NCBI RefSeq assembly: GCF_047675955.1
Contig: NC_132911.1
Span: 121,287,234 to 121,351,233, forward strand
DNA length: 64,000 nucleotides
Direction of reading: 5' to 3'
DNA from: Chlorocebus sabaeus
Taxonomy: Eukaryota; Chordata; Mammalia; Primates; Cercopithecidae
Within the stretch, counting starts at the first letter, position 1, and every line of letters begins with the position of its first letter. Position numbers and translations under genes: made by a program. The notes under the pieces were generated by a model. It had not been told where the DNA came from. It saw only the letters and a program-made list of their open reading frames with translations, and made no database searches. Positions 36,465 through 47,972 of the stretch are shown piece by piece.

Positions 36465-36680
36465 GTGCAGTAGCTAAGAGTACAGATCTGGTCTTAAATC
36501 ACTTTGGACAGGTTAGGTAATTTCTCTGAGGCTCTGCCTCCCTATCTGTAAAATGGGAGTAATAATGTCAATCTCACAGCTACCTCCAGAGAATCATATG
36601 AAATAAGGTTCAAAAATGCTACCATAGTGCCTGCAAATAGGAAGTGTTCACAGAAACCGTGGCTGTTATTATAAACAATA
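36465..36680 (-). mobile_element. MIR SINE, minus strand
   Basis: gtaatttctctgaggctctg, cctatctgtaaaatgggagt and ccatagtgcctgcaaatagg give a nearly full reverse-strand MIR. Confidence 0.85.
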
Positions 36681-37226
36681 ATAAAGGAAATTTGAATTTT
36701 TCTATTGTGCAGCTCCCAGCTCCCAGTAGAACATCTTAAAGAACAGCATTTCATTTTCTTGCCAACAGAGTTTCAGGGTTACAGAAGCTGAGGCATGAGG
36801 ATATAAGGCATATTCTGTATTAACAAGGATAGCAGGTGGGATCTCAGTGAAGGGAGGAAAGTTGTTGAATGCAGAAGCCTCTGTTAAATTGAAATGGGGG
36901 AAATGGCTTAGAGCTGCATATAGATTAGTCACAGATTATTACTTGACTTAAATTCACGGGCACTTTTCAGTGGCAAATTGGGGTGGTGGGAGCAGAAAGC
37001 AGAGAGAAGAAGAAGAAGTGGCTAAATAAAGCTGCCCTTGCCTGTTCTTCATCAGGCATGTCCTTCCCTGCAATGGTCTACTAAACATGGCATGGCTATC
37101 TACATGCTTGTAACTATGATGGGTCATTGATTTTCACATTCAGTTTGATGCTTGCCTTGTGGTTTGTGATTTGAAAATCTATTCTACTCAGAAGGAAGCT
37201 ACAAATGACCGTCAAACATAACAAAT
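36681..37226. other. Intergenic, nothing recognised
   Basis: No gene or clear repeat. Confidence 0.5.
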
Positions 37227-37290
37227 CTTGAACTCTAACTACCCAGAAAACAACAGTCTCTTAAATTGATGACCTGAGAGTCAAGGGCAT
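37227..37290 (+). repeat. Source-like copy of a 60-bp dispersed duplication
   Basis: Starts cttgaactctaactaccc; matches 40389-40450, 3.16 kb downstream in the same orientation, with about eight substitutions and one small indel. It sits in unique sequence. Confidence 0.88.
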
Positions 37291-38117
37291 TTTGTCTTCT
37301 GTTTCCAGAGCTCTGAGAAACATCAACTGTATTAAAGGAAGAGCGGACGCATCTTCCATTTTTCTAATCAATTGATAAATGTAAGTTCTTACTGAAAACC
37401 TTTTGCCTACTTTCTCTAAAAGTCTTAGGAGGGAAAAAATCACTTTAACATATTCATTACAAGGTGATTACCTGTTTAGATTAGAACATTACATTTGATG
37501 ACTGGCTTATTGCACATCAAATGGTCAGTTGTATCAATAGCCATATGAAAATAAGTTCCTGGAAGCATTATTTCAAGGAATATGTCAAAGCCAATGGGTA
37601 GCTAACAATCTACTTCTCACTTTTCCATTGTTAACTAGTAGAGAGGCTCAGTAATTGGCCACTTCAAGACAAAGGTGTCACCTGGGTTCACAGAACCTAC
37701 TCAGAAATAGCATTACATTGATCAATCTTCATTCCAAGCTCATTCTAGTAAAAGCATCACAGGAATATAAGTGACCCTTACAAATAGGCTAGGAAGAAAA
37801 TCAGAATATTTCCCAGCTAATGAAAATTATTTTAAAATCCACCAAAAAATGCTGCAAATCTATACTCTTCCTTTAGAGTAAATTAGAGGACAGCTGATTC
37901 TATAAGAATACGAGCACAGTAGTGATACATGATGGTGTCAACTTCTCAATTAGAATGAGCTAGAGGCCTTATAGGTGATAATCCATTTTAACAAGCACCC
38001 ATCAAAGCAGAACTCACCATCTCATAAAAAGATTCCCAAGCTCCGACTCATGTCCAATTATTTTAAGTCATCATCCATTCAAGAAAATTTCAGGACAATG
38101 AAAGAGCCTATGATACC
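37291..38117. other. Intergenic, nothing recognised
   Basis: No gene or clear repeat. Confidence 0.5.
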
Positions 38118-38130
38118 CACTGAGTGTTTT

Positions 38131-40032
38131 TTTTTAATTACACTTTAAGTTCTGGGATACATGTGCAGAACGTGCAGGTTTGTTACATAGGTATATATGT
38201 GTCATGGTGGTTTGCTGCACCCATCAACCCATCATCTACATTAGGTATTTCTCCTAATACTATCCCTTCCCTACCCCCCTCAGCCTCCTGGAGGCCCCAG
38301 TGTGTGATGTTCCCCTCCCTGTGTCCTTATGTTCTCATTGTTCAACTCCCACTTATGAGTGAGAACATGTGGTGTTTGGTTTTCTGTTCCTGTGTTAGTT
38401 TGCTGAGAATGATGGTTCCCAGCTTCAACTATGTCCCTGCAAAGGACATGAACTCAACTTTTTTTATGGCTACATAGTATTCCATGGTGTATATGTGCCA
38501 CATTTTATTTATCCAGTCTATCATTGATGGGCATTTGGATTGGTTCCAAGTCTTTGCTATTGTGAATAGTGCTGCAATAAACATATGTATGCATATGTCT
38601 TTAAAACAGAATGATTTATATTCCTTTGGGTATATACCCAGTAATGGGGTTGCTGGGTAAATGGTATTTCTGGTTCTAGATCCTGAGGAATCACCACACT
38701 GTCTTCCACAATGGTTGAACTAATTTATACTCTCACCAACAGTGTAAAAGCATTCCTATTTCTCCACATCCTCTCCAGCATCTGTTGTTTTCTGACTTTT
38801 TAATGATCACCATTCTAACTGGTGTGAGGTAGTATCTCATTGTGGTTTTGATTTGCAGTTCTCTAATGACCAGTGATGGTGAGCTTTTTTGTGTGTGTTT
38901 GTTGGCTATGTAAATGTCTTCTTTTGAAAAGTGTCTGTTCATATCCTTCACCCACTTTTTGATGGGGCTTTTTTTTTTTTTTTTTTGTAAACTAGTTTCA
39001 GTTCTTTATAGATTCTGGATATTAGCCCTTTGTCAGATGGATAGATTGCAAAAATGTTCTTCCATTCTCTAGGTTGCCTGTTCACACTGATGCTAGTGTC
39101 TTTTGCTGTGCAGAAGCTCTTTAGTTTAATTAGGTCCCATTTGTCAATTTTGGTTTTTGTTGCCATTGCTTTTAGTGTTTTAGTCATGAAGTCTTTGCCC
39201 ATGCCTATGTCAAGAATGGTATTGCTTAGGTTTTCTTCTAGGGTTTTTATGGTTTTAGGTCTTATGTTTAAGTCTTTAATCCATTTTGACTTAATTTTTG
39301 TATAAGGAGTAAGGAAGGGGTCCAGTTTCAGTTTTCTGCATATGGCTAGCTAGTTTTCCCAGCACCATTTATTAAATAGGGAATCCCCTCCCCATTGCTT
39401 GTTTTTGTCAGTTTTGTCAAAGATCAGATGGCTGTAGATGTGTGGTGTTATAATCCCATCGCCTCAGCCCCAAATCTCCTTAAGCTGATAAGCAACTTAG
39501 CAAAGTCTCAGGATACAAAATCAATGTGCAAAAATCACAAGCATTCCTATACACTAACAATAGACAGAGAGAGACAAATCGTGAGTGAACTCCCATTCAC
39601 AATTACTTCAAAGAGAATAAAATACCTAGAAATACAACTTACAAAGGATGTGAAGGATCTCTTCAAGGAGAGCTACAAACCACAGCTCAAGGAAAAAAAA
39701 GAGGACAAACAAATGGAAAAACATTCCATGATCATGGATAGGAAGAATCAATATTGTGAAAATGGCCACACTGCCCAAAGTAATTTAGAGATTCAGTGCT
39801 ATCCCCATCAAGCTACCACTGAATTTCTTCACAGAGTTAGAAAAAACTATTTTAAATTTCATATGGAACCAAAAAATAGCCCATGTAGCCAAGACAACCC
39901 TATGCAAAAATAACAAAGCTGGAGGCATCACACTACCTGACTTCAAACTATACTACAGGGCTACAGTAACCAAAACAGCATGATACTGGTACCAAAACAG
40001 ATATATAGACCAATGGAACAGAACAGAGGCCT
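38131..40032 (-). mobile_element. 5'-truncated L1 with 5' inversion (twin priming), minus strand
   Basis: 38131-39451 is L1 on the minus strand (3'UTR and the last third of ORF2). 39452-40032 is L1 on the plus strand, ORF2 from just after the reverse-transcriptase active site (ctcagccccaaatctcctta) to cagaggcctca. The outer end of the inverted part is, in L1 order, within a few bases of the first base of the minus part, so almost nothing was lost at the break. Imperfect target duplication cactgagtgtttt (38118-38130) / cattgggtgtttt (40033-40045). The 172-codon frame at 39395-39913 is a remnant of ORF2. The body is clearly diverged from the intact copy at 54632. Confidence 0.93.
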
Positions 40033-40279
40033 CATTGGGTGTTTTATTGAAGAATACAAAATGAAAAGGGGAGTTGATTTGAGCAAGGAAGATTTTAAAA
40101 CATATTTCAGAAACATAGGTATTACATGAAGTGAAACACACCTCATGAAGTTGCTTCTTAGAAAGCGATGACCTTCTCTTTCCCCTGAACTCTTTCTAGG
40201 TCACCTTCTCTCCTTGCTTTGAGAAAATAATTGGATGGGGAAACAGAGTAATAACTGCCAAGCTGTTCTCAATAAGTTG

Positions 40280-40535
40280 TAGCCTCACAGTTCCTTACAG
40301 CCTGGGTACTATGGCAATATTCTTTACCTCTCTATAGCTCAGTTTGTTCATCCTTAAAATGGGCAGCATAAGTAGTATGTAACCTAACTCTTGAATTCTA
40401 ACTACCTAGAAAACAGCCTCTTAAACTGATGACATGATAGTCAAGGGGTATGAGTTTTAGTGTGGATTCCATGAGTTAATGCATGCAAAGTCATTCAATG
40501 AGCACTTGCTATCATTGTTATCACAACTGTTGCTC
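40280..40535 (-). mobile_element. MIR SINE, minus strand, interrupted
   Basis: ttacctctctatagctcagt, cttaaaatgggcagcataag, then after a 60-bp foreign block gtgtggattccatgagttaa and tgcatgcaaagtcattcaat. Removing 40389-40450 restores the normal MIR order. Confidence 0.8.
40389..40450 (+). repeat. Derived copy of the 60-bp duplication, inside a MIR
   Basis: Copy of 37227-37290 inserted into the MIR at 40280-40535. It carries no A-tail, no terminal repeats and no target duplication that I can see. Confidence 0.85.
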
Positions 40536-42751
40536 AAGCTGGAGAAGAGGTGATGATGACAGAAAAAGAAAGCATTATTTAGGTAGTGAGATATTGGGGA
40601 TGATGGAGAGTTTCCTCCAAAATATCAGCTTCACTGAATGGTAACAGTAGACACTCCAGGCTAAGGCCTGTCAGTATAGCATTCCCTAGTCTTCTAAAGC
40701 CAACAATTGATTCAGTGATAGACACTTAACCTAAGTTACTCTCATGAAGTGCCAATTTAAAAGGGCAGAGGCTTCACCTGCTTTGCTCTCTGCTCTGTTT
40801 CCTGCCACTTGTTTGAAGAATGTTAAATAAATTTGGGACTTAAGAAAAAAAATTCCCTTTCCACTGGGCTTGCTCAACGGATAGAATAAAAGCCTTGAGC
40901 TACTGACAGCCATTTATTTTAGTCTCATGAAAGGAGCTCCTCTTTGAGAATGAAGCCAAACCAGAGGACAAAAGAACCAAGAGAAAAAAGATAGGTTCCT
41001 GAAGACATTTGAGCACCTGGTTACAGCTCTGCCTGAAGGAAACATACTCTTGATCCTACTAGGTAAAGAGAGCAATAAAATCAATCTCTTCCTCTCTGTG
41101 TTGTCATTCTTTATTGTTATTATTGTTCTTTTAAAATCCATTTGAGTAAGATTTCTGTAACTTGTAACTCACAGAGTCTTGACTTTACTGTCCCTGTACT
41201 TGAGTTTACTCAAACAACTATAGGTTAGATTAAATTGAGAAGCAGAGAACACAGTCCCAAGGGAGATGTAGATAGGATAGGATGTAGAAGAGACAAGTGA
41301 GATTCCCCAGAGCCCTGCTTTAGATGGAGTCAGGAGACTCCACCTTTCCCTGTCCTAACGGAAACCTCAAGCAGGAGAGCAGGGGAGGTAATCTCACTCC
41401 ATATTGTTTCTACTACAGTTCTTGTGGCCAGGACGCTTTCTAGATAATCCGATCCTACTCGGACTATAGAGGATTGGAGAAAGAAGAACTCAGAGTTGCC
41501 AAGTTTACCTGGTCTGGAAGTCTTCACACCTTAAAGTTTTCATTTCATTCCCTGAAAATTTGATATATTGGAAACACACATTTGTTTCATAGTTACACCC
41601 TTGTGAAAAGCTTTTAATTTTATTAATTTATTTTTTAACTAAGGTTCTCCTTTTAAACGACCCTCAGCCACTTCCACTTTAGTGGGAGGAAAACCTCTCA
41701 GTCCAAATTACCGAAGGTAAGGACAGCACCTTGTTTGTATTTTAATTCCTGTTTGGCAGAGTACCAGGAAGTATGCAAGAGCCTCCTTTAATCAATTCTT
41801 GCCGTGGACAAGCCAGACATATTTCATCTTCTGATTGGACCCTCAGGGCTGAATTTGCAAAGAATGCATTCTAAGCCATTAAGCCAATAAATGAACCTAT
41901 ATTCAAAAAAGACTGTTTAAGTAGTTAGTTCAGTTACTTATAGGGGATTTAAAGGTATAAAATCACTGGTTTAGGAATGGACGGGCTGCAGATCAGAGCT
42001 TATCTCCCACTTGGCTGAGCTGTCATGGAGGAAGCTGGCAGCCACTCAGAACAGACAGTCACCTGACCAGTCGCTGTCACCATTTGCAACTAGAGGCACA
42101 CACACAAAAAGATGACCATATGGCACCTGCCTCAACAACAACTGTATCTAAGTAGACAGTGAAGTTGTATGTCCTTTAGCTGTCATGAAGTTGAATTTCA
42201 ACAGAAAGTGAGTGGTAGTTAAACAATTTCTGCCAGAAAGATTAAAATTGAAAGGCTTAATTTCATCCCTATCTTGTATAAACAGTATAAATGTCTTGTC
42301 TTTATCATGGTCAGATCTTTCCAACTCTACATTAATTATGATCCAATTAACAAATTGAACATGATAGCCCATCTTCTCTCTTGCAGTTTGTAAAAAAAAT
42401 CAGGATTTCTTCACTTGGCTTTCTCTTGGCTCACATTCTACATATGTCTCCTAAAGATCTTGGGTAAATTTAAGCTTTTATTCATAGATTTGCTCCTATA
42501 CAAAAGTCATGTTTAATGTGCATGTTTCTCACACAGGGGCAATTCATATTAATATATACTTCTCTTTAGTGTTTTCCAAAATGTGATCCATAGAAAACTA
42601 CTTTTACAGGTCCCCTTAAAAAAAAAAAAAAGGAGGGTGCTCCATGGTTAAATAAGTTTGGGAAACATCAGATGTGACATTGTTCCTTCTGAGATTCACA
42701 ATGCATTGCATGCAAAAGGCTCTGAGAAGTTATGTAGAAAACAAAACATTT
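40536..42751. other. Intergenic, no gene seen
   Basis: Mostly unique DNA. Near 42560-42740 there is a decayed hAT-like repeat (ccaaaatgtgatccatagaa). No coding signal. Confidence 0.5.
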
Positions 42752-43055
42752 TCTTCTAGGGTTTTTATAGTTTGGGGTTTTGCACTTAAGTTTTTAATCC
42801 ATCTTGAATTAATTTTTGTATGAGGTGTAAGGAAAGGGTCTAGTTTCAATTTTCCGCATATGGCTAACCAGTTCTCCCAGCATCATTTATTAAGCAGGAA
42901 ATCCCTTCCTCATTGCTTGTTTTTGTCAGGTTTGTTTAATATCAGATGATTGTAGATGTGCGGTCTTATTTCTGAGTTCTCTATGCAACAAAGTTGCACA
43001 TCCTACACATGTACCCCAGAACTTAAAATTAAAATTAAAATTAAAAAATTAAATG
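42752..43055 (+). mobile_element. Minimal L1 with inverted 5' part
   Basis: 42752-42988 is ORF2 sequence on the minus strand (ttcttctagggtttttatag ... gattgtagatgtgcggtctt). From about 42989 the L1 3' terminus follows on the plus strand (gcaacaaagttgcacatcct, acatgtaccccagaactta) with an A-rich (aaaatt)n tail. About 1.1 kb of L1 between the two parts is missing. Confidence 0.8.
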
Positions 43056-43099
43056 TACATTTCTCTAATTACTACAAAATAAAAGAAAGAAAGAAATTG

Positions 43100-43480
43100 T
43101 GGTAGATATACCATGGAATATTACTCAGCCATAAAAAAGAACTGAAATAATAACATTTGTAGGAACCTGGATGGACTTGGAGACTATTATTCCAAGTGAA
43201 GTAACTCAGGAATGGAAAATAAAACATCATATGTTGTCTCTTTTAAGTGGAAGCTAAGCTATGCAGATGCAAAGGCATAATAATAATATAATGGACTTTG
43301 GGAACTCAGGGGAAAGGGTGGAAGTAGGGTAAGGGATAAAAGACTACAAACTGGGTACAGTGAATACTGTTTGGGTGATGAGTGCACCAAAATCTCATAA
43401 GTCACCACTAAATAACTTATTCATGTAACAAAACACCATCTGTTCCCCCAAAAATCTATGGAAATGAAACTTTTTTAAAA
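43100..43480 (+). mobile_element. L1 3' fragment (L1PB-like)
   Basis: taccatggaatattactcag, aggaacctggatggacttgg, gcaccaaaatctcataagtc and aacaccatctgttcccccaa fit an older primate L1 3' end. Confidence 0.85.
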
Positions 43481-43550
43481 TGAAAATGAAACAAAACAAA
43501 AAAACCTGTTTAACTGTCTTTCATCCAGTGTTTAAAGAATCAATTCGTCT

Positions 43551-43775
43551 AATGGAGAAACCCCATCTCTACTAAAAATACGAAATTAGCCGGACGTGGT
43601 GGCACATGCCTGTAATCCCAGCTACTTGGGAGGCTGAGATCAGAGAATCACTTGAACCCCCGAGGCGGACATTGCAGTGAGCCAAGATTGCACCATTGCT
43701 CTCCAGCCTGGGCAACAAGAGTGAAACTCTGTCAAAAAAAAAAAGAAAAAGAAAAGAAAAGAAAGGAAACTTTTC
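43551..43775 (+). mobile_element. 5'-truncated Alu
   Basis: Begins inside the left monomer (gagaaaccccatctctacta) and runs through the right monomer to gtgaaactctgtc, followed by an AAAAG-rich tail. Confidence 0.93.
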
Positions 43776-45483
43776 TTCATAGACCTCTGTTAACAGTCTA
43801 CAAAGCCAGCAGCTTGGGGAACTAAGTGTGGGTCTGGCTTCAGAGACAAACGCTAGACCTTCCTTTATGTCCAGAGCTGAGGTAAGACAATTTTTAATAT
43901 GTATTAATGGTGTGTATGTGTTTATGCTTAAGATGAGATTTCATGTCTTTAATTAATTTCCTTGGCTTTATTCAGAAGTGTTTCAGGATGGGAAAATGAC
44001 TGGTCATCATGGTTTTCTAGTCTAAAGTCCAGGATTTTGCTAAGATATTTTTAAACGCACATCTTGATTAGACAATATTTTAATACAAAGCAAATAGTAA
44101 TATAGTTCATGAAAGTTCATATCATTGATTTTATATGTCACCTAGACAGGATCTGGGGTGGGCTCCCTGAAAGACTAAGTCTAACTCTAAGTTAGGTGCT
44201 CCCTACCTCCCAGCCAAACTCCTCTACCCCCATTTGCTATCCTCCTTAGTCTGTGATCCTGGCTTTGACTGAGAGGCAAGGAGGCAACAGGCCAAAGGTG
44301 GAAAGGCAGGAAAAGGAAGGCACTGAAGGACAAGTGGAAACAACTTCGGAGGGGTAGAAGTAAAGCTCCTATGCTGCTCTCCACGCACTTCCCAGTCTCA
44401 AGTACCTTACCCAGGAGAGTCATTAAATCACTTACTTAAATTAATTAATCAAAGGTGGGAGCAATACCTCCAAGGGAAAAATACTACATTTGGATTCTTA
44501 AAATATTTCTGATGCTAAAAACTTAAAATGTTTTATATGTATATTATATATAGATATACATATGTAAAATTACTTATATTCTAAAAAGATGCCTGTGCCA
44601 TTGAATGAGGATGTTAGCACCCTCACTTGACCAATGAGATCACAAAGCTTGTACAATGAGTCAACCGCCCCAGGTTACAGAAAGAATCACCAGGAACAGT
44701 GGGCCTCCCAATTATTTCTTCTTACCCAACATATTGAATTCCACTGTCACACGAGAATTAAAGATGTACTCTTGGCTTGTGGCCACATTCTTATTTGCTA
44801 GTATACGAAATATTGTTAGATGTATATCTTCTTTTAAAATGTCCTCCTTTTCTCTTGCTCCTCATCCTCCATCTCAAACTGTCAAGTGATTGTGTGTTTC
44901 TGAAATAATTATGTCTATAGAGCAACTGAAATGTCTAAGGGCATTTTATATAACAGCAAAAACAAACAAACAAAAAACAAAAAACAAAAAAAAAACCAAA
45001 AAAACAAAAAAACCACCATATAAAGCAGAAGAAATTCAATCTACTTGTTGTTTTGTCTACAAATGTCAAACAACCAAACACCTGGTTTGATTGATTTTCT
45101 AAATTGTGCTGATTGAGTGGACCAGTGGTTTTCATGTAATAAACACGTAACTTAACCCTTCCTTTTCCTAAATGTAGCTTTGTGTTCAGCATCAAACCCC
45201 ATTGTCACTGATTATTAAGATGTCCACATTATGAAATATTTTACTTGGAAATAAGTCACTCCATTGTATTAAGTGGCACCTATGTGTTCATTAGGCAGCT
45301 TTTTGTTTGTTTTTTAATAGAGCCTTTACACAGCATTGTGAAAAAGAGCAAAGTCAAACAGACATGGCCTGTACCTTAAGAATTCCAGAAAAGAGGATGA
45401 TCCTTGTGTGCAACTATCAGGAACGGCAGAAGTAAGGACCAAGAAAGAGGGCTTCATGGAGATGTGGCATTTCACTTGAGCTT
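43776..45483. other. Intergenic, no gene seen
   Basis: No recognisable gene. A (CAAAA)n-type simple repeat lies at 44956-45013. Confidence 0.5.
44956..45013. repeat. (CAAA)n / (CAAAAA)n A-rich repeat
   Basis: About 58 nt of A with spaced C; no SINE body attached. Confidence 0.9.
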
Positions 45484-45498
45484 AGAAATATAGAAAGG

Positions 45499-45805
45499 GG
45501 CCAGGCACAGTGGCTCATGCCTGTAATCCTAGCACTTTGGGAGGCCAAGGTGGGTGGATCACTTGAGGTTAGGAGTTTAAGACCAGCATGGCCACCATCA
45601 TGAAACCCTGTCTCTACTGAAAATACAAAAACTAGCCAAGAGTGGTGGTGGGTGCCTGTAATCTCAGCTATTTGGGAGGCTAAGGTGGGAGAATCGCTTG
45701 AACCTGAAAGGCAGAGGTTGCAGTGAGCTGAGATCGCACGGCTGCACTCCAGCCTGGGCAACAGAGCAAGATTCCATCTCAAAGAAAAAAAGAAAAGAAA
45801 AGAAA
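45499..45805 (+). mobile_element. Alu SINE with (AAAAG)n tail
   Basis: ggccaggcacagtggctcat to ccatctcaaag plus AAAAG units. Exact target duplication agaaatatagaa at 45484-45495 and 45806-45817. Confidence 0.95.
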
Positions 45806-46064
45806 AGAAATATAGAATGAATTTGAACAAATCCAAATGGAAGGAAAGAGTATAAGCAAAATTACAGAGTTGGCAACATCATTGTCTGTTTGGGTATGGC
45901 CAAGGTGTGATAGCTGAGGGTGGCCACGTTGTTTGCAGAGTGAGGTTTTACCAGCTCACAGTGGACTTAGATGTTTGGCTACAAAGACTGAACCTCACTA
46001 GGTGTGCACAGAGAGTTTGTTATCTCACAGCCCTCTCAGAGGGATGGAGCCGAGTGGCCAAGAG

Positions 46065-46190
46065 CAGGGGCTCAAATCCGAGATCCCTTGCTTCCTGGGA
46101 AGATTATTTAATCCCTCCCAAGTTTAAGTTGCCTCATCTGAAAAATGAAGAAAACAATAGCTCCTTCCTCCTGGGTCTGATGCAAGTTAG
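46065..46190 (-). mobile_element. MIR SINE fragment, minus strand
   Basis: gcaggggctcaaatccgaga, gaagattatttaatccctcc and gcctcatctgaaaaatgaag follow the reverse MIR. Confidence 0.7.
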
Positions 46191-46199
46191 GTGAGTTTA

Positions 46200-46680
46200 T
46201 TCATTTTTGCACAAGTATTTACTGAGCAACTATTATTTTCCAGGCACTCTTCCAAGTATTGACAATACAGCTGTGATGAAAAAAGGCAAACTTCTTAGGG
46301 GGGTTACATTCTAATGGAGGAGACAGACGGGACACTAGATAAATTAAGCTTCATGATCATGATGAGTGCTATGAAGAAAAAATAAATCAGAAAAGGAAGA
46401 TTGAAAGCAACAGGTTGATATTGGTCAGAGAAGACCTCACTGAGAAAGTGACTCGTGAGTAAAGACTTTTGGGCATGTAATGATAAATATCTGTCGTCAA
46501 AACATTCCAGGCAAAGGAAGAAACACATGCAAAGGTCCTGGGGCAGGAGTGTGGCTGGAGCAGAGTAAGAGATAAGTCCATGTAAGTTACAGTGGGGTTG
46601 GGGCTAGGGCTGGTGAGAGATGAAGGTCATGTAGGTCCTTCGACGTTCAGAATAAGGACTTCGCCTGTTACTTTCAGTGA
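46200..46680 (+). mobile_element. Ancient mammalian interspersed repeat (family unassigned)
   Basis: gttacattctaatggaggag, tgatgagtgctatgaagaaa, cattccaggcaaaggaagaa and gcaaaggtcctggggcagga are words of a widespread ancient repeat that I know but cannot name safely. A related decayed stretch is at about 62200-62460. Confidence 0.6.
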
Positions 46681-47652
46681 TACAGGCAGCTGTTGAAGCT
46701 CTTCAGGAAAAGGGGGACATGATTTATACTTTAACAGGATCCTTCAGGCTGTTCAATAATGCATATAACATGCTTAGCATGGGCTGGAGACATGGTATGG
46801 CCTCAATAAATGTTAGCTATTATCCTTGGTTTTTTTTTTTTTTTTTTTTTTTAGTGTTGGCATGACAGGGTCTGGGGGATACCAGGATGTCTAATACTAT
46901 CTAGGATCCGCAGGATACAGGATACTGCAGTCTGTTCAAACCCTCTTCCCAGTCCTATTTTAGCAGTAAGACTTGCATGACTGTGACAAATGGGCCACTC
47001 ACTTCCATGAAAGGATCAAACAGATCTGGCTGTTGGCTATGCTTTTCTTGTGATAAGATGCCCTGCATTTGCGAGATGAGGTGATTGCACGTGTACATAT
47101 CAGGCTATTGTCAAGCTGCCCTGCACAGTCGTGGTTAAAGTGTGAAGGCAGGAATTGGCCAGGAAAACAGTTTTCTGGAAGTGCCAGAAGCTCTTGGATG
47201 CTGCACTGGGTTATTCCCAAGCCAGCTGACAACATGCTGTCATTGCAGACAGCCCCACAACACTGAAAGCCCAGAGTTACCTGGGGGTTGGGAAGTGGAA
47301 GCTTCTAGTGTATGTTAAGGATCCATTTGTTCCTCCCTTGTTCTCAGGAGCTAATGATCATATAGTGAGTATAAAATAATAGTAACTATAATGTAGGTAA
47401 GGGGACACTCCCTCCACTGAGAATCACTTTTAAACACAGCCAGTTAAGCATAAGTTGATAAAACTTTTGTGAAAGGTAATTTGGGTAATAGTTATCAAAA
47501 TTCTTCATAAAACCCATACCCATTTACCTAGTAATTCCACATATGGACAAAAATATAGTTGTGAAGTGATAGATGCATGTAAAGAAGTAACTTAAAATAT
47601 CTACTCTGGTTCTCAACTACTTAAAACATAGGGGCTGGATTTTGTGTTTTTC
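46681..47652. other. Intergenic, no gene seen
   Basis: Contains an orphan T-run at about 46830-46852, and possibly old L1 sequence at 47450-47600 (cccatttacctagtaattcc). Nothing coding. Confidence 0.5.
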
Positions 47653-47957
47653 TTTCTTTCTTTTTTTTTTTTTTTTTGAGAGAGTTTCGCCCTTGTCGCC
47701 CAGGCTGGAGTGCAGTGGTGCGATCTCAGCTCATTGCAACCTCCACCTCCCGGATTCAAGAAATTCTCCTGCCTCAGCCTCTGGAGTAGCTGGGATTACA
47801 GGTACCTGCCACCAGGCCTGGCTAATTTTGTATTTTTAGTAGAGATGGGGTTTTACCATGTTGGCCAAGCTGGTTTTGAACTCCTGGCCTCAAGCAATCC
47901 ACCTGTCTTGGCCTCCCAAATTGCTAGGATTACAGGCATGAGCCACTGCGCCCAGCT
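47653..47957 (-). mobile_element. Alu SINE, minus strand, exact 15-bp target duplication
   Basis: T-rich start, reverse-strand Alu to gccactgcgcccagct. Target duplication gattttgtgtttttc is exact at 47638-47652 and 47958-47972. It forms an inverted pair with the plus-strand Alu at 45499, 1.9 kb away. Confidence 0.96.
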
Positions 47958-47972
47958 GATTTTGTGTTTTTC

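Noticed and set aside
39395..39913. 172-codon plus-strand frame as a gene
   Set aside because: It is the inverted ORF2 part of the twin-primed L1, with altered and lost codons relative to the intact ORF2 at 56747.
45417..45836. 139-codon minus-strand frame, and similar frames at 6447-6755, 20059-20298, 47642-48024, 54246-54677 and 62541-62765
   Set aside because: These are antisense or sense translations of Alu, recognisable by the repeated words SPRLECSGAI, GSSDSPASASQVAGITG and VGQAGLELLTS.
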